From assembly GCA_017621415.1 (NCBI GenBank), contig JAGATD010000059.1, positions 1 through 56,680 of the forward strand: a stretch of DNA of 56,680 nucleotides, in the 5' to 3' direction. This document shows positions 35,654-44,927 of the stretch, in pieces. The notes under the pieces are model-generated. The model was not told the DNA's origin and made no database searches. It was given only the letters and a program-made list of their open reading frames with translations. Source of the stretch: Clostridia bacterium. GTDB lineage: Bacteria > Bacillota > Clostridia > Oscillospirales > CAG-272. Every line of letters begins with the position of its first letter. The stretch's first letter is position 1. Position numbers and translations under genes: made by a program.

Positions 35654-36511
35654 ATGGCAGCCGATATTTCACAAATCATAAAAGACCTTTACCCCACATT
35701 CTCAAAGGGGCAAAAGAAGATAGCAAATACAATTCTCGAGCATTTTGACAAGGCGGCATATCTAACTGCTGCAAAGCTTGCGGTATTTGCGGGAGTTTCC
35801 GAGTCTACCGTTGTCCGCTTTGCGAGCGAGCTTGGCTTTTCGGGCTATTCTGACTTTCAGCGTGCGGTACAGGAGCTTGTGCGTATAAAGCTTACCCCCA
35901 CTCAGCGTATCGAGGTTACAAAGCAGCGCATCGGCACAGGCGACATTCTGGCAAACGTTATGGAGTCGGATATTTCAAAGCTGCGCTACACTCTGGACAC
36001 CTTTGACCGCCAGGTCTTTAACAGGTCGGTTGACTCTATTTTAAGAGCTAAAACCATATATATAGCTGGAGCCAGGAGCACCGAGCCTCTTGCAAGAATA
36101 TTATACTACAACCTCTCTTTGATTTTCGATAACGTAAGGTTTATAAATCCCTCCTCCTCTGCCGAGGTTTTTGAGCAGATGTACTCTATCGGCAAGGATG
36201 ACACCTTTATCGCTTTCTCATTCCCCCGCTATTCCTCCAAAATGGTAAATGCGGTAAGATATGCCAGAAGCAACGAGGCTGAGGTAGTTGTATTTACCGA
36301 CTCGGTTGTCTCCCCTCTTGCCGAATTTGCAAATTATGTAATTACCGCCCAGTCGGATATGGCATCATTTATGGACTCGCTTGTCGCGCCTTTAAGCATT
36401 ATTAACGCAATCGTTGTTGAAATTTCGGCAAGGTGCGGCGAGAAAATAAAGGACCGCTTTGACCGACTTGAAAAAATATGGGATGAATATGACGTATATG
36501 CAAAGCAATAA
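35654..36511 (+). CDS. MurR/RpiR family transcriptional regulator
   Basis: The 285-residue protein has an N-terminal HTH_6 domain (about 1-78, with FAGVSESTVVRFASELGFSG) and a C-terminal SIS sugar-phosphate-binding domain (about 120-260, with IYIAGARSTEPLA). RpiR regulators respond to sugar phosphates and amino sugars. The ATG at 35654 follows GAGGTG by 5-6 bases. No sugar-use gene is adjacent; the next gene, a flavoprotein, overlaps it and may be co-transcribed. Confidence 0.88.
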   Translation: MAADISQIIKDLYPTFSKGQKKIANTILEHFDKAAYLTAAKLAVFAGVSESTVVRFASELGFSGYSDFQRAVQELVRIKLTPTQRIEVTKQRIGTGDILANVMESDISKLRYTLDTFDRQVFNRSVDSILRAKTIYIAGARSTEPLARILYYNLSLIFDNVRFINPSSSAEVFEQMYSIGKDDTFIAFSFPRYSSKMVNAVRYARSNEAEVVVFTDSVVSPLAEFANYVITAQSDMASFMDSLVAPLSIINAIVVEISARCGEKIKDRFDRLEKIWDEYDVYAKQ

Positions 36512-37742
36512 TTTTTCAGATACAATGCGTGTAGCGGTTATCGGCGGCGGCGCTGCGGGAATGATGGCTGCGGGAACGGCTGTTCTTTACGGCGCTGAGG
36601 TTACAATATTCGAGTCTATGAAATTCCTTGGCAAAAAGCTTGGAATTACCGGAAAGGGCCGGTGCAATGTAACCAACAATTCCGAAATTCAGGAATTTCT
36701 TGAAAACGTGCCGAAAAATCCGCGCTTTCTTTACACCGCCTTAAATTCCCTGTCACCGAGGGACACAATGGCTCACTTTGAGTCCCTGGGTGTTACTTTA
36801 AAGACCGAGCGAGGCAGACGTGTTTTTCCCGAGAATGATAAGGCTAAAACAATTGTCGACGCTATGAGGAGCTATTGCTCGGGAGCCGACACAGTATACG
36901 AAAAGGTAAAAAGGGTCATCAAAACCGACGGAGGCTTTACCGTAAAAACGGCAGAGGGCGAATATACCTTTGACAAGGTCATAATCGCCACAGGCGGAAA
37001 ATCCTATCCTCTGACAGGCTCAGACGGCTCGGGCTATAAGCTGGCTACAAGCCTTGGACACACGGTAACCGCCCTTACCCCGTCGCTTATCCCCCTTGAA
37101 TCGGAGGACAAAATCTGCCCCGAGCTACAAGGGCTGTCGCTTAAGAATGTTGAAATAAAAATCCTTGATAAAGATAACAAAATTCTTTACACCGACTTTG
37201 GTGAAATGATGTTCACACACTTTGGTGTTACAGGGCCTGTTATTCTCTCGGCATCCTCTCACCTTGTCGGAAAAGATATATCTGAACTTACCCTGTCTAT
37301 CGACTTAAAGCCCGCTCTTGATGACAAAACCCTTGACCAAAGGCTTCTTTCGGATTTTTCAAAGAATGCAAACCGTGACTTTATAAATTCCCTGTCAGAC
37401 CTTCTTCCCTCAAAGCTTATCGAGCCATTTGTAAGCCTTACGGGCATTGACCCTCATAAAAAGGTAAACTCGGTAACAAAGGAAGAAAGGCGCAAAATTT
37501 TAGAGCTTCTCAAGGGCTTTAAAATTTCCCTTTCGGGTGTGAGACCCATTGAGGAGGCAATAATCACCTCCGGCGGTGTTGATGTTAAGGAAATATCGCC
37601 GAAAACCATGGAATCAAAGCTCGTTTCGGGGCTTTATTTTGCGGGAGAGATTATTGACGTTGACGCATACACAGGCGGCTACAATCTGCAGATAGCCTTT
37701 TCGACAGGATATCTAGCAGGATTAAATTCATCTATTTCTTGA
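36498..37742 (+). CDS. BaiN/HI0933-type NAD(P)/FAD-dependent oxidoreductase
   Basis: The flavoprotein of about 414 residues has the FAD loop VAVIGGGAAGMMAAG, then GKKLGITGKGRCNVTNN and the late GEIIDVDAYTGGYNLQIAFSTG segment that define the HI0933 family. BaiN members have been linked to bile-acid reduction, but the family's general reaction is open. Four in-frame ATGs lie between 36459 and 36525; all precede the Rossmann strand and none has a clear ribosome binding site, so the start at 36498 is a choice. It overlaps the end of the RpiR gene. Confidence 0.85.
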   Translation: MQSNNFSDTMRVAVIGGGAAGMMAAGTAVLYGAEVTIFESMKFLGKKLGITGKGRCNVTNNSEIQEFLENVPKNPRFLYTALNSLSPRDTMAHFESLGVTLKTERGRRVFPENDKAKTIVDAMRSYCSGADTVYEKVKRVIKTDGGFTVKTAEGEYTFDKVIIATGGKSYPLTGSDGSGYKLATSLGHTVTALTPSLIPLESEDKICPELQGLSLKNVEIKILDKDNKILYTDFGEMMFTHFGVTGPVILSASSHLVGKDISELTLSIDLKPALDDKTLDQRLLSDFSKNANRDFINSLSDLLPSKLIEPFVSLTGIDPHKKVNSVTKEERRKILELLKGFKISLSGVRPIEEAIITSGGVDVKEISPKTMESKLVSGLYFAGEIIDVDAYTGGYNLQIAFSTGYLAGLNSSIS

Positions 37743-37790
37743 CAAAAAACGAGGCAGAACAACAAATTCAATTAAGAAAGGTTTTAACAA

Positions 37791-39110
37791 ATGATTAGAA
37801 TCGCAATAGACGGACCCGGAGGCGCAGGAAAATCCAGTGTTGCAAAGGCAGTTGCCCGTGAGCTTGGAATAATATATGTTGACACAGGCGCCCTTTACCG
37901 AAACATAGGTCTTTATGTTCTGAGAGCGGGCATTGACCCAAAAGACAGCGCGGCTGTAATTTCCACCCTTGATAAATTCACCCTTGAATTAAGGTTTGAA
38001 GACGGAAAGCAGGTAATTCTTCTTGACGGCGAGGATATGGGTGATGCTATAAGAACCCCCGAGGTATCTATGGCTGCGTCTGCGGTCAGCGCTATTCCCG
38101 AGGTGCGTGAATATCTTCTGAATATGCAGAGAGATACCGCAAAAAAGAACAGTGTAATAATGGACGGCAGAGATATAGGAACGGTTATTTTACCCAAGGC
38201 TGAGGTAAAAATATTCCTTACCGCCTCCCCCGAGGCGAGAGCAAAGCGCCGCTTTGAGGAGCTTAAATCAAGAGGAAACACAACGGTTACCTATGATGAG
38301 GTCTATAATGAAATGGTAGAGCGTGACACAAACGACTCCACACGTAAGACCGCCCCCTGTGTTCCCGCTGAGGATGCGGTAATTCTCGACAATTCCAAGC
38401 TCACCCTGGAGGGCACTCGCGACGAAATCCTCAAAATCGTAAAAAAAAAGTCTAAGATAAAAAAATCTCTGATTTACACGGTGCTGAAGCCCATAGTTGC
38501 CCCCATTTACAATTTCTTTATCTGCTCGAGAGCAATCGGGCTTGAAAATATCCCCAAAGAGGGCGGACTTATCCTTTGCGCAAATCACATAAGCGCTGTT
38601 GACGTTGTGACTATCGGCGCTCATACAAAAAGGCAGCTGACCTTTGTTGCCAAAAAGGAGCTGTTCTCTGTTCCCCTGCTCGGCTGGCTTGTTAAGAGCC
38701 TCGGAGCAATAAAGGTTGATAGAGGAGCCGGTGATGTTTCGGCAATCAAGGCATCGGTAAAGGCTGCTCAGGCAGGCAGAATTCTTTCAATCTTCCCCCA
38801 GGGGCACAGATATCCCGCTGTCGACCCCGCAAAGACTCCGATACACCACGGCGCAGGGCTTATCGCCTACCAGTCGGGCTGCGATGTCATCCCCGTATGC
38901 ATTAAAGTAAAGGGCGGAAAATACCGTCTCTTCAAGCGCACAGAGGTTATCTTCGGCAAGCTGATAAAGAACTCCGACTTAGGCTTTACCGAGGGCGGTA
39001 TAGCCGAATATAAGGCGGCAACCGAGAAGATTTTCAATGAGATTTGCGCTATGGGCGGCTACTCTGACCTGCCTGCCCCCACCCCTAAGGCTAAGAAGAA
39101 GAGGAAATAA
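37791..39110 (+). CDS. cmk-plsC: Cytidylate kinase - acylglycerol-phosphate acyltransferase fusion
   Basis: The 439-residue protein joins two enzymes. Residues 1 to about 215 are CMP kinase (P-loop IDGPGGAGKSSVAK, GRDIGTVI); residues about 235-430 are a PlsC-type acyltransferase with the catalytic NHISAVD (about 264-270) and FPQGHR (about 334), where most PlsC proteins have FPEGTR. It should supply CDP for nucleotide and lipid metabolism and acylate lysophosphatidate at the membrane. Both domains appear whole and in one frame. The next gene, IspH-S1, starts 3 bases later. Confidence 0.92.
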   Translation: MIRIAIDGPGGAGKSSVAKAVARELGIIYVDTGALYRNIGLYVLRAGIDPKDSAAVISTLDKFTLELRFEDGKQVILLDGEDMGDAIRTPEVSMAASAVSAIPEVREYLLNMQRDTAKKNSVIMDGRDIGTVILPKAEVKIFLTASPEARAKRRFEELKSRGNTTVTYDEVYNEMVERDTNDSTRKTAPCVPAEDAVILDNSKLTLEGTRDEILKIVKKKSKIKKSLIYTVLKPIVAPIYNFFICSRAIGLENIPKEGGLILCANHISAVDVVTIGAHTKRQLTFVAKKELFSVPLLGWLVKSLGAIKVDRGAGDVSAIKASVKAAQAGRILSIFPQGHRYPAVDPAKTPIHHGAGLIAYQSGCDVIPVCIKVKGGKYRLFKRTEVIFGKLIKNSDLGFTEGGIAEYKAATEKIFNEICAMGGYSDLPAPTPKAKKKRK

Positions 39111-39113
39111 GAC

Positions 39114-41165
39114 TTGAAAATCACTCTTTCAAAAAATGCAGGCTTCTGCCCCGGTGTGAAGAGGGCTGACAAAGAGATTATGCGCCTTGTTAGCGAGAGA
39201 AAGAAAGGCGAGAGGATTTTTACCTTAGGAAAGCTTATCCACAATGATATATATAACGGCAGCCTTGCCGATATGGGTGTTATTTCCGTCACCTCCGAGG
39301 AGCTGAAAGAGGAGCTGAAAAAAGCGCCCGATACAAAAACCACTCTTGTGATAAGGACTCACGGAATTACAAAAGAAATCGGGGAAAGACTTAATACTCT
39401 CATGAGGGAATACCCCGCCCTTTCTGTAATTGATATGACCTGCCCCTCTGTTAAAAAAATTCACAAGATAGCAGAGGAAAACACCGGCGAGGACACCTAT
39501 TTTGTTCTCTTCGGTAACGAAAACCACCCCGAGAGTCAAGGCATCATAAGCTATGCTTATGGAGAAAAGGTAATTATTTCCTCTGTCGAGGAAGCAGAGC
39601 GCCTTGACCCCCATGGCAAAATACCCATTTTGTGCTCTCAAACGACACAAAATTTAGTACAATTTATAAAAATTAAAAAATTTTTTGAAAAACTATATAC
39701 AAACGCAAAAATTTTTGATACAATATGTAGTGTCACTGAAAATCGTCAGAACGAGGCAATAGAGATTGCAAAAAGGTCCGACTTTATGATTGTAATAGGC
39801 GGTAAGGAAAGCTCCAACACACATAAGCTTTATGACTTATGCAAGGAGGTCTGTCCCAACACCTTATGGATCGAATCGGCATCGGAATTAAAAGCTGATT
39901 TTCCTGACAGCGCAAAATGCGCAGGAATAACCGCGGGTGCTTCCACGCCCGACGGTATAATAACGGAGGTTTTTATAACTATGGAAAACTTTAGTCAAAT
40001 GCTGGAAGGCTCACTCAAAACTTTACATACAGGAGAAACAGTTACAGGTACCGTATTCACCATTGGTGAAAATGAGATAAAGCTCGACCTTGGCGCCAAG
40101 TTCACAGGCGTTCTCGCAAAAGAACAGATTACCGACGACCCCGCAGCTAATCTCTCCGAGATGTTCAAGGTTGGCGACGAGGTTGAGGTCTTTGTTATCC
40201 GTGTTGAAGACGGCAAGGGTCTCGCAACCGTTTCCAAGAAGAGAGTTGACGCTGACAACAGCTGGGTAGTTCTCAAGGAGGCGTATGATGCAGGCGCTAC
40301 CATCGAGGGCAAGGTTGTTAATGCTATTAAGGGAGGTGTTCTTCTCGCTTATCAGGGCAACAACGTATTTATTCCCGCATCTCAGACAGGCATCGCAAAG
40401 GACGGAGACCTCTCTGTTCTTGTAGGCACAACCCAGAAGGTAAGACTTCTTGAGTTTGACCCTCAGAGAAAGAAGGCTCTCGGCTCTATCAAGGTTATCC
40501 TTAACGAGGAGCGCCGTGCTGCTGAGGATGCTATTTGGGCAACTCTTGAGGTTGGACAGCACTTTATGGGTACTGTTAAAAATCTTACTAACTACGGCGC
40601 ATTCGTTGACATCGGCGGTGTTGACGGTATGGTTCACAACTCCGAGCTTTCCTGGAAGAGAATCAAGCACCCCTCTCAGGTTCTTAAGGTTGGCCAGGAG
40701 ATAGATGTATTCATCAAGGAGCTTGACACCGAGAAGAGAAGAATTTCTCTCGGATACAAGACTCAGGAGATGGATTACTGGTACAAGTTTACCCAGCAGT
40801 ATAAGGAGGGTGACGTTGTTTCCGCTAAGATCGTTTCTCTTATGCCTTTCGGCGCATTTGCTGAGGTAGCTCCCGATGTTGACGGTCTTATCCACATTTC
40901 CAGAATTTCTCTTGAGAGAATAAACTCCCCTGCTGACGTTCTTAAGGTTGGCGACGTTGTTGATGTTAAGATCGTTGAGATTGACGACGAGAACAGAAAG
41001 CTTGCGCTCTCTATCCGCGCTCTTCTTGAGGAGGCTAAGCGCGCTGCCGATGCTGAAGCCCGCGCTGCTGAAAAGGCTCAGAGAGAGGCTGAGGAGGCTG
41101 CTGAGGCTGAGAGACTTGCACAGGAGAGAGCTGACATGGCTCCCTACATTGTAGGTTCTATCTGA
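39114..41165 (+). CDS. ispH-rpsA: IspH (HMBPP reductase) - ribosomal protein S1 fusion
   Basis: The 683-residue fusion has a 4Fe-4S IspH domain (1 to about 285) with cysteines at 12 (GFCPGVKR), about 109 (DMTCPSVKK) and about 205 (TICSVTENR), which makes IPP and DMAPP in the MEP pathway. Four S1 RNA-binding domains follow (from about 300), then a charged, alanine- and glutamate-rich helix. The fusion is known in Clostridia and combines an isoprenoid enzyme with a translation factor. The start is a TTG at 39114 with GAGGAA overlapping the previous stop. Confidence 0.93.
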   Translation: MKITLSKNAGFCPGVKRADKEIMRLVSERKKGERIFTLGKLIHNDIYNGSLADMGVISVTSEELKEELKKAPDTKTTLVIRTHGITKEIGERLNTLMREYPALSVIDMTCPSVKKIHKIAEENTGEDTYFVLFGNENHPESQGIISYAYGEKVIISSVEEAERLDPHGKIPILCSQTTQNLVQFIKIKKFFEKLYTNAKIFDTICSVTENRQNEAIEIAKRSDFMIVIGGKESSNTHKLYDLCKEVCPNTLWIESASELKADFPDSAKCAGITAGASTPDGIITEVFITMENFSQMLEGSLKTLHTGETVTGTVFTIGENEIKLDLGAKFTGVLAKEQITDDPAANLSEMFKVGDEVEVFVIRVEDGKGLATVSKKRVDADNSWVVLKEAYDAGATIEGKVVNAIKGGVLLAYQGNNVFIPASQTGIAKDGDLSVLVGTTQKVRLLEFDPQRKKALGSIKVILNEERRAAEDAIWATLEVGQHFMGTVKNLTNYGAFVDIGGVDGMVHNSELSWKRIKHPSQVLKVGQEIDVFIKELDTEKRRISLGYKTQEMDYWYKFTQQYKEGDVVSAKIVSLMPFGAFAEVAPDVDGLIHISRISLERINSPADVLKVGDVVDVKIVEIDDENRKLALSIRALLEEAKRAADAEARAAEKAQREAEEAAEAERLAQERADMAPYIVGSI

Positions 41166-41180
41166 TTTTAATTTTTTTGA

Positions 41181-41217
41181 GGCGTGCCGGCATAGCCCAT
41201 GGCACGTCTCTCTTTTT
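41181..41217 (+). terminator. Terminator after the IspH-S1 gene
   Basis: GGCGTGCC (41181-41188) pairs with GGCACGTC (41201-41208) with one G-U pair, then TCTCTTTTTA. The next gene's SD (AGAGG) follows at once. Confidence 0.7.
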
Positions 41218-41229
41218 AGAGGTCTTACT

Positions 41230-42222
41230 ATGATTGAAACATTTTTAACGGCACTGAACCCAATGCTCTCGCTGTTCAGCTTTATCGCCATCGGTTACCT
41301 GCTAAAAAAGAGCGGAATATTGCCTGACGGATCCGAGACGGTTCTCGCAAAGCTTGAAACCTATGTGTTCTTCCCTGCCTTAAGCTTTATTACCCTGGCA
41401 GAAAACTGCACACCCGAAAATCTATCTACCCATTTTATTAATATCGCCTTAGCCATAGCGGCAACCCTTATCGCAATAAGCATTTCCCTTTCGCTTTCGG
41501 GACTTTTTGTTAAGGAGAGGGGTATGGAACGTGGTGTTTATAAGTACGCCCTAGCCTTTGCCAACAGCGGCTATGTAGGCAATCCCTTGGTACACGGAAT
41601 GTACGGAGACCTAATGCTCTCCTATTACTCTATATACTGTCTGCCGGTGTCGGTTGGTATTTACACCTGGGGTCTTAACACAATGATTCCGGCGAATACA
41701 AAATCGAAAAATGTAATACTTAAAATATTAAATCCCCCTATTGTTGGTCTGCTTGCCGGCATGGCGGCAGGACTTTCGGGGTTAAATAATTACATTCCCG
41801 ATTTTGCTGTCACAACTCTCGAGCAGCTTAAGGGCTGCATGGGTCCGTGCGCTATGCTTCTTGCAGGCATTACTGTTGCGTCATACCCATTCAAGGATAT
41901 GATTTCAGACAAAAAGGTATATATTGCCTCGCTTCTCAGACTTACCCTTATCCCTGCTGTAATTATCGGCTGCCTGTTTGGAATTAAGGAGCTTATTAAT
42001 CTGGTTTTCGGACTAGAAATAAACAACACCGTGCTGCACCTTTGCTTCTTCTCAACAGCCGCACCTTTAGGGCTTAATACGGTAGTTTTCCCTGCCGCGT
42101 ACGGTGGTAACCCAAAGACAGGTGCAAGTATGGCGATGATATCTCACACCCTTTGTGTTATTACAATTCCCCTTATGTATGCGTTACTCACACTTATTTT
42201 CGGTTCTCCGATAATCATTTAG
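41230..42222 (+). CDS. AEC family transporter (auxin efflux carrier-type)
   Basis: The 330-residue membrane protein has ten hydrophobic segments in two halves and the family's AFANSGYVGNPL motif (about 112-123). Bacterial AEC proteins export or import small organic acids such as malate; the substrate here is unknown. It ends with TAG, and its last 8 bases overlap the end of the converging gene on the other strand. Confidence 0.85.
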   Translation: MIETFLTALNPMLSLFSFIAIGYLLKKSGILPDGSETVLAKLETYVFFPALSFITLAENCTPENLSTHFINIALAIAATLIAISISLSLSGLFVKERGMERGVYKYALAFANSGYVGNPLVHGMYGDLMLSYYSIYCLPVSVGIYTWGLNTMIPANTKSKNVILKILNPPIVGLLAGMAAGLSGLNNYIPDFAVTTLEQLKGCMGPCAMLLAGITVASYPFKDMISDKKVYIASLLRLTLIPAVIIGCLFGIKELINLVFGLEINNTVLHLCFFSTAAPLGLNTVVFPAAYGGNPKTGASMAMISHTLCVITIPLMYALLTLIFGSPIII

Positions 42223-43123
42223 GACTTTTTAAGCCAAAGTCTCTTTTTACCCAGGCATCTACATATTTTTTATAGTTTGTTATAACACTCTCTCCGCCCC
42301 TGCCAAGCCACAAGCGTTCTTCGTTATATTTTATAAATGCAGGGGCATCAATTTTTATAACATTTACCGCAAGATAGATATAAAGGTTAAGTAAAAAGCT
42401 TTTATACCTATCTTTTTGTTTGTCTGTCAGTGTTTTCATGTATTGTGACAGTTCATGTGAATTGTTTAGCATAGTAAATTCTGCCATAGAAGTAATATTT
42501 GAACTCTCACAATTTATTTCTTCAAAATCAAAAAAATCATCGTTTTTGTCTTTTGTCGACTGTTCCGTTGTGGTTTGTTCATTTGTTGTTTGTTCATTTG
42601 TTGTTTGTTCTGTGTTTTCGACTGTTTTATTCTCTTCTTCGCTTTTTTCAAATATGCTTACATTACCTACACTACACTGAACTATACTATCCTTACCTAT
42701 ACTATCCTTACCTACACTACACTGCGCCTGCGAAATGACGTCATTTGGTTGACCAAAAATGCCTGTTTCCTCAGTAAAATCAAGGATGTCGTATGTTGAA
42801 TCAGCCCTCAGTTTAAGTTGTGATAGCTCCGAGATGTACCGAGTTTTGACGTATCTGTCACTTCTGATGTAGTTGTGTTGGTGCCAGTGTCGTATCGCAA
42901 CAACACCCGAATCGAACCTGATTACATATCCTTTTTCTACCAGAGTATCAAGATGCTGCTTCCGTATCAAGAGCGAACGCATTAGCTTTGCCGGATTGCC
43001 AATCAACCCATCATCGTCTGCGGTCATATTTAAATGAATGTATAAAAGCTGCGCTGCCTGGCTAAGCGTGCTGAATTCATCCGAGTTTATCATATTTGTG
43101 TCTAACATTCTTCTTTGTGCCAT
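42215..43123 (-). CDS. Phage-type replisome organiser / DnaD-like replication protein
   Basis: The 302-residue protein opens MAQRRMLDTNMINSDEF and has the winged-helix N-terminal domain of phage replisome organisers (ADDDGLIGNPAKLMR, AIRHWHQHNYIRSDR). A low-complexity linker (about 140-215) holds tandem repeats GKDSI x2 and NEQTT x2-3; the C-terminal part (about 225-302) is helical. The ATG at 43123 has GGAG 7 bases upstream. No other phage gene is nearby, so it is probably a relic or a domesticated gene. Confidence 0.72.
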   Translation of the reverse strand: MAQRRMLDTNMINSDEFSTLSQAAQLLYIHLNMTADDDGLIGNPAKLMRSLLIRKQHLDTLVEKGYVIRFDSGVVAIRHWHQHNYIRSDRYVKTRYISELSQLKLRADSTYDILDFTEETGIFGQPNDVISQAQCSVGKDSIGKDSIVQCSVGNVSIFEKSEEENKTVENTEQTTNEQTTNEQTTTEQSTKDKNDDFFDFEEINCESSNITSMAEFTMLNNSHELSQYMKTLTDKQKDRYKSFLLNLYIYLAVNVIKIDAPAFIKYNEERLWLGRGGESVITNYKKYVDAWVKRDFGLKSPK

Positions 43124-43256
43124 TTTTTTCTCCTTTTTGGCTTTGAATTTGTTTTCTATAAATATTTTACCAAACGGAGATATGGCTTGTAAGTATACTC
43201 TTGGGTAGAAAAAATTGCTGTAAGCAAAACATTCTTTGTGCAAACAGTACAAAAAA

Positions 43257-43299
43257 ATCCCTCTTTTTCACCTTTCGGTAAGAATGAGGGATAATTAAT
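43257..43299 (-). terminator. Terminator after the ABC-F gene
   Basis: ATCCCTC (43257-43263) pairs with GAGGGAT (43286-43292); on the minus strand the hairpin is followed by seven T residues. Confidence 0.8.
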
Positions 43300-43324
43300 T
43301 AAATTTTAGCTACAAATGCGCGGC

Positions 43325-44923
43325 TCATATTCCGTGCTCTTTTTTGTACTCAAGATACTCCTCGTATGTGCCGGGTCTGTCGATAAAGGAGCCGTCGGGG
43401 AGAATTTCTATAATACGGTTTGCAACAGTATTAAGTATTTCGTAGTCATGAGACGAGAATAGAATGTTACCCTTGAAGTTCTGCATACCCTGGTTAACCG
43501 CGGTGATAGATTCAAGGTCCAGGTGGTCGGTGGGCTGGTCGATAATCAGCATATTTGAGCCGAACATCATCATTCGAGAGAACATACATCTCACCTTTTC
43601 ACCGCCCTAAAGCACGTTTACAGGCTTAAATACCGCCTCGTTTGAGAAGAGCATTTTACCGAGGAAGCCTCTGAGATAGGTCTCGGTCTGGTCCTTTGAA
43701 TACTGGCGCATCCAGTCAAGAATCGATTCCTTATGTCCCTCGAAAAACTCTGTGTTATCGTGGGGGAAATATGATGTGGTTATAGATACTCCAAACTTAA
43801 ATTCACCCGAGTCGGCAGTATCCTTTTCGTTTAAAATGTTATATAGCGCGGTTGTTGCAAGCTCGTTACCGAGAATTGCAATCTTATCATCCTTGAATAC
43901 ATGAAAAGTAAGGTCCTTAAAGAGGGTTTGACCGTTAAGAGTCTTTGTAAGCCCCTCAACATGGAGTATTTCCTTACCCGGCTCTCTGTCCATATCAAAG
44001 CCGATAAATGGATAACGTCTTGAGGATGCGGGCATCTCCTCTACTGTCAGCTTGTCAAGAAGCTTTCTTCTCGATGTTGCCTGGCGGGACTTAGATTTAT
44101 TTGCGGAAAAGCGCTGAATAAAGTTTTGAAGCTCGGCAATCTTCTCCTCATTCTTCTTATTCTGCATTTTTATCATACGCTGAATAAGCTGGCTAGACTC
44201 GTACCAGAACTCATAGTTACCTACATACATCTTTATTCCCGAGTAGTCTATATCAACAATATTTGTACAAACGTCGTTTAAGAAATGACGGTCATGGGAT
44301 ACAACAAGAACCGTACCGAAATAGTCGGCAAGAAATCCCTCAAGCCAGAGCACCGCGTCAATATCAAGACCGTTTGTAGGCTCGTCAAGAAGAATTATAT
44401 CAGGGTTGCCGAAAAGCGCCTGAGCAAGAAGCACCTTAACCTTTTCGGACTCCTTAAGGTCTGACATTTGCAAATAGAGATAATCATCGGTAAGACCGAG
44501 ACCCTGTATAAGCTTTGAAGCATCGGACTCAGCCTCCCAGCCGTTAAGCTCGGCAAACTCGCCCTCAAGCTCCGAGGCTCTGATACCGTCCTCGTCGGTA
44601 AAGTCCTCCTTTGCGTATATTAGGTCCTTTTCTTTCATTATATCATAAAGGCGCTTGTTACCCATTATAACCGTGTCAAGAACGGTATACTCCTCATAGG
44701 CAAAGTGGTCCTGCTTTAGAACAGACATTCTCACCGTGGACGGGATAGATACCTCACCGCGGGTTGGCTCAAGCTCACCGCAAAGAATGCGAAGAAAGGT
44801 AGATTTACCCGCTCCGTTCGCGCCTATTATACCGTAACAGTTGCCGGGCGTAAATTTTAAATCAACATCCTTAAATAGGAGCTGTCCGCCAAACTGAAAC
44901 GAAAGATTTGAAACTGTAATCAT
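43325..44923 (-). pseudogene. ABC-F ATPase interrupted by an in-frame TAG at the second signature motif
   Basis: The full frame would encode 532 codons of an ABC-F protein of the YkpA/YbiT type, a cytoplasmic ribosome-associated ATPase. The first ATPase domain is intact (GANGAGKST, LLDEPTNGLD). A TAG at 43609-43607 stands in the frame exactly where the signature motif LSGGEK has its serine: the sequence runs PVNVL-stop-GGEKVRC. Everything after it (89+ residues including IIDQPTDHLDLES and SSHDYEI) is conserved and in frame, so the change is one base from TCG. It may be a point nonsense mutation, a sequencing error, or a site of readthrough. HAD and galE lie upstream in the same direction. Confidence 0.85.
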
Positions 44924-44927
44924 TTTA

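Noticed and set aside
40023..41291. 422-codon frame antisense to the S1 part of IspH-S1
   Set aside because: It is the mirror of a strongly biased, highly expressed gene; it has no ribosome site and no recognisable domain.
43325..44923. Reassignment of TAG as a sense codon in this genome
   Set aside because: The AEC gene at 41230-42222 ends with TAG in a normal place, so TAG does act as stop here; a single-gene event is more likely.
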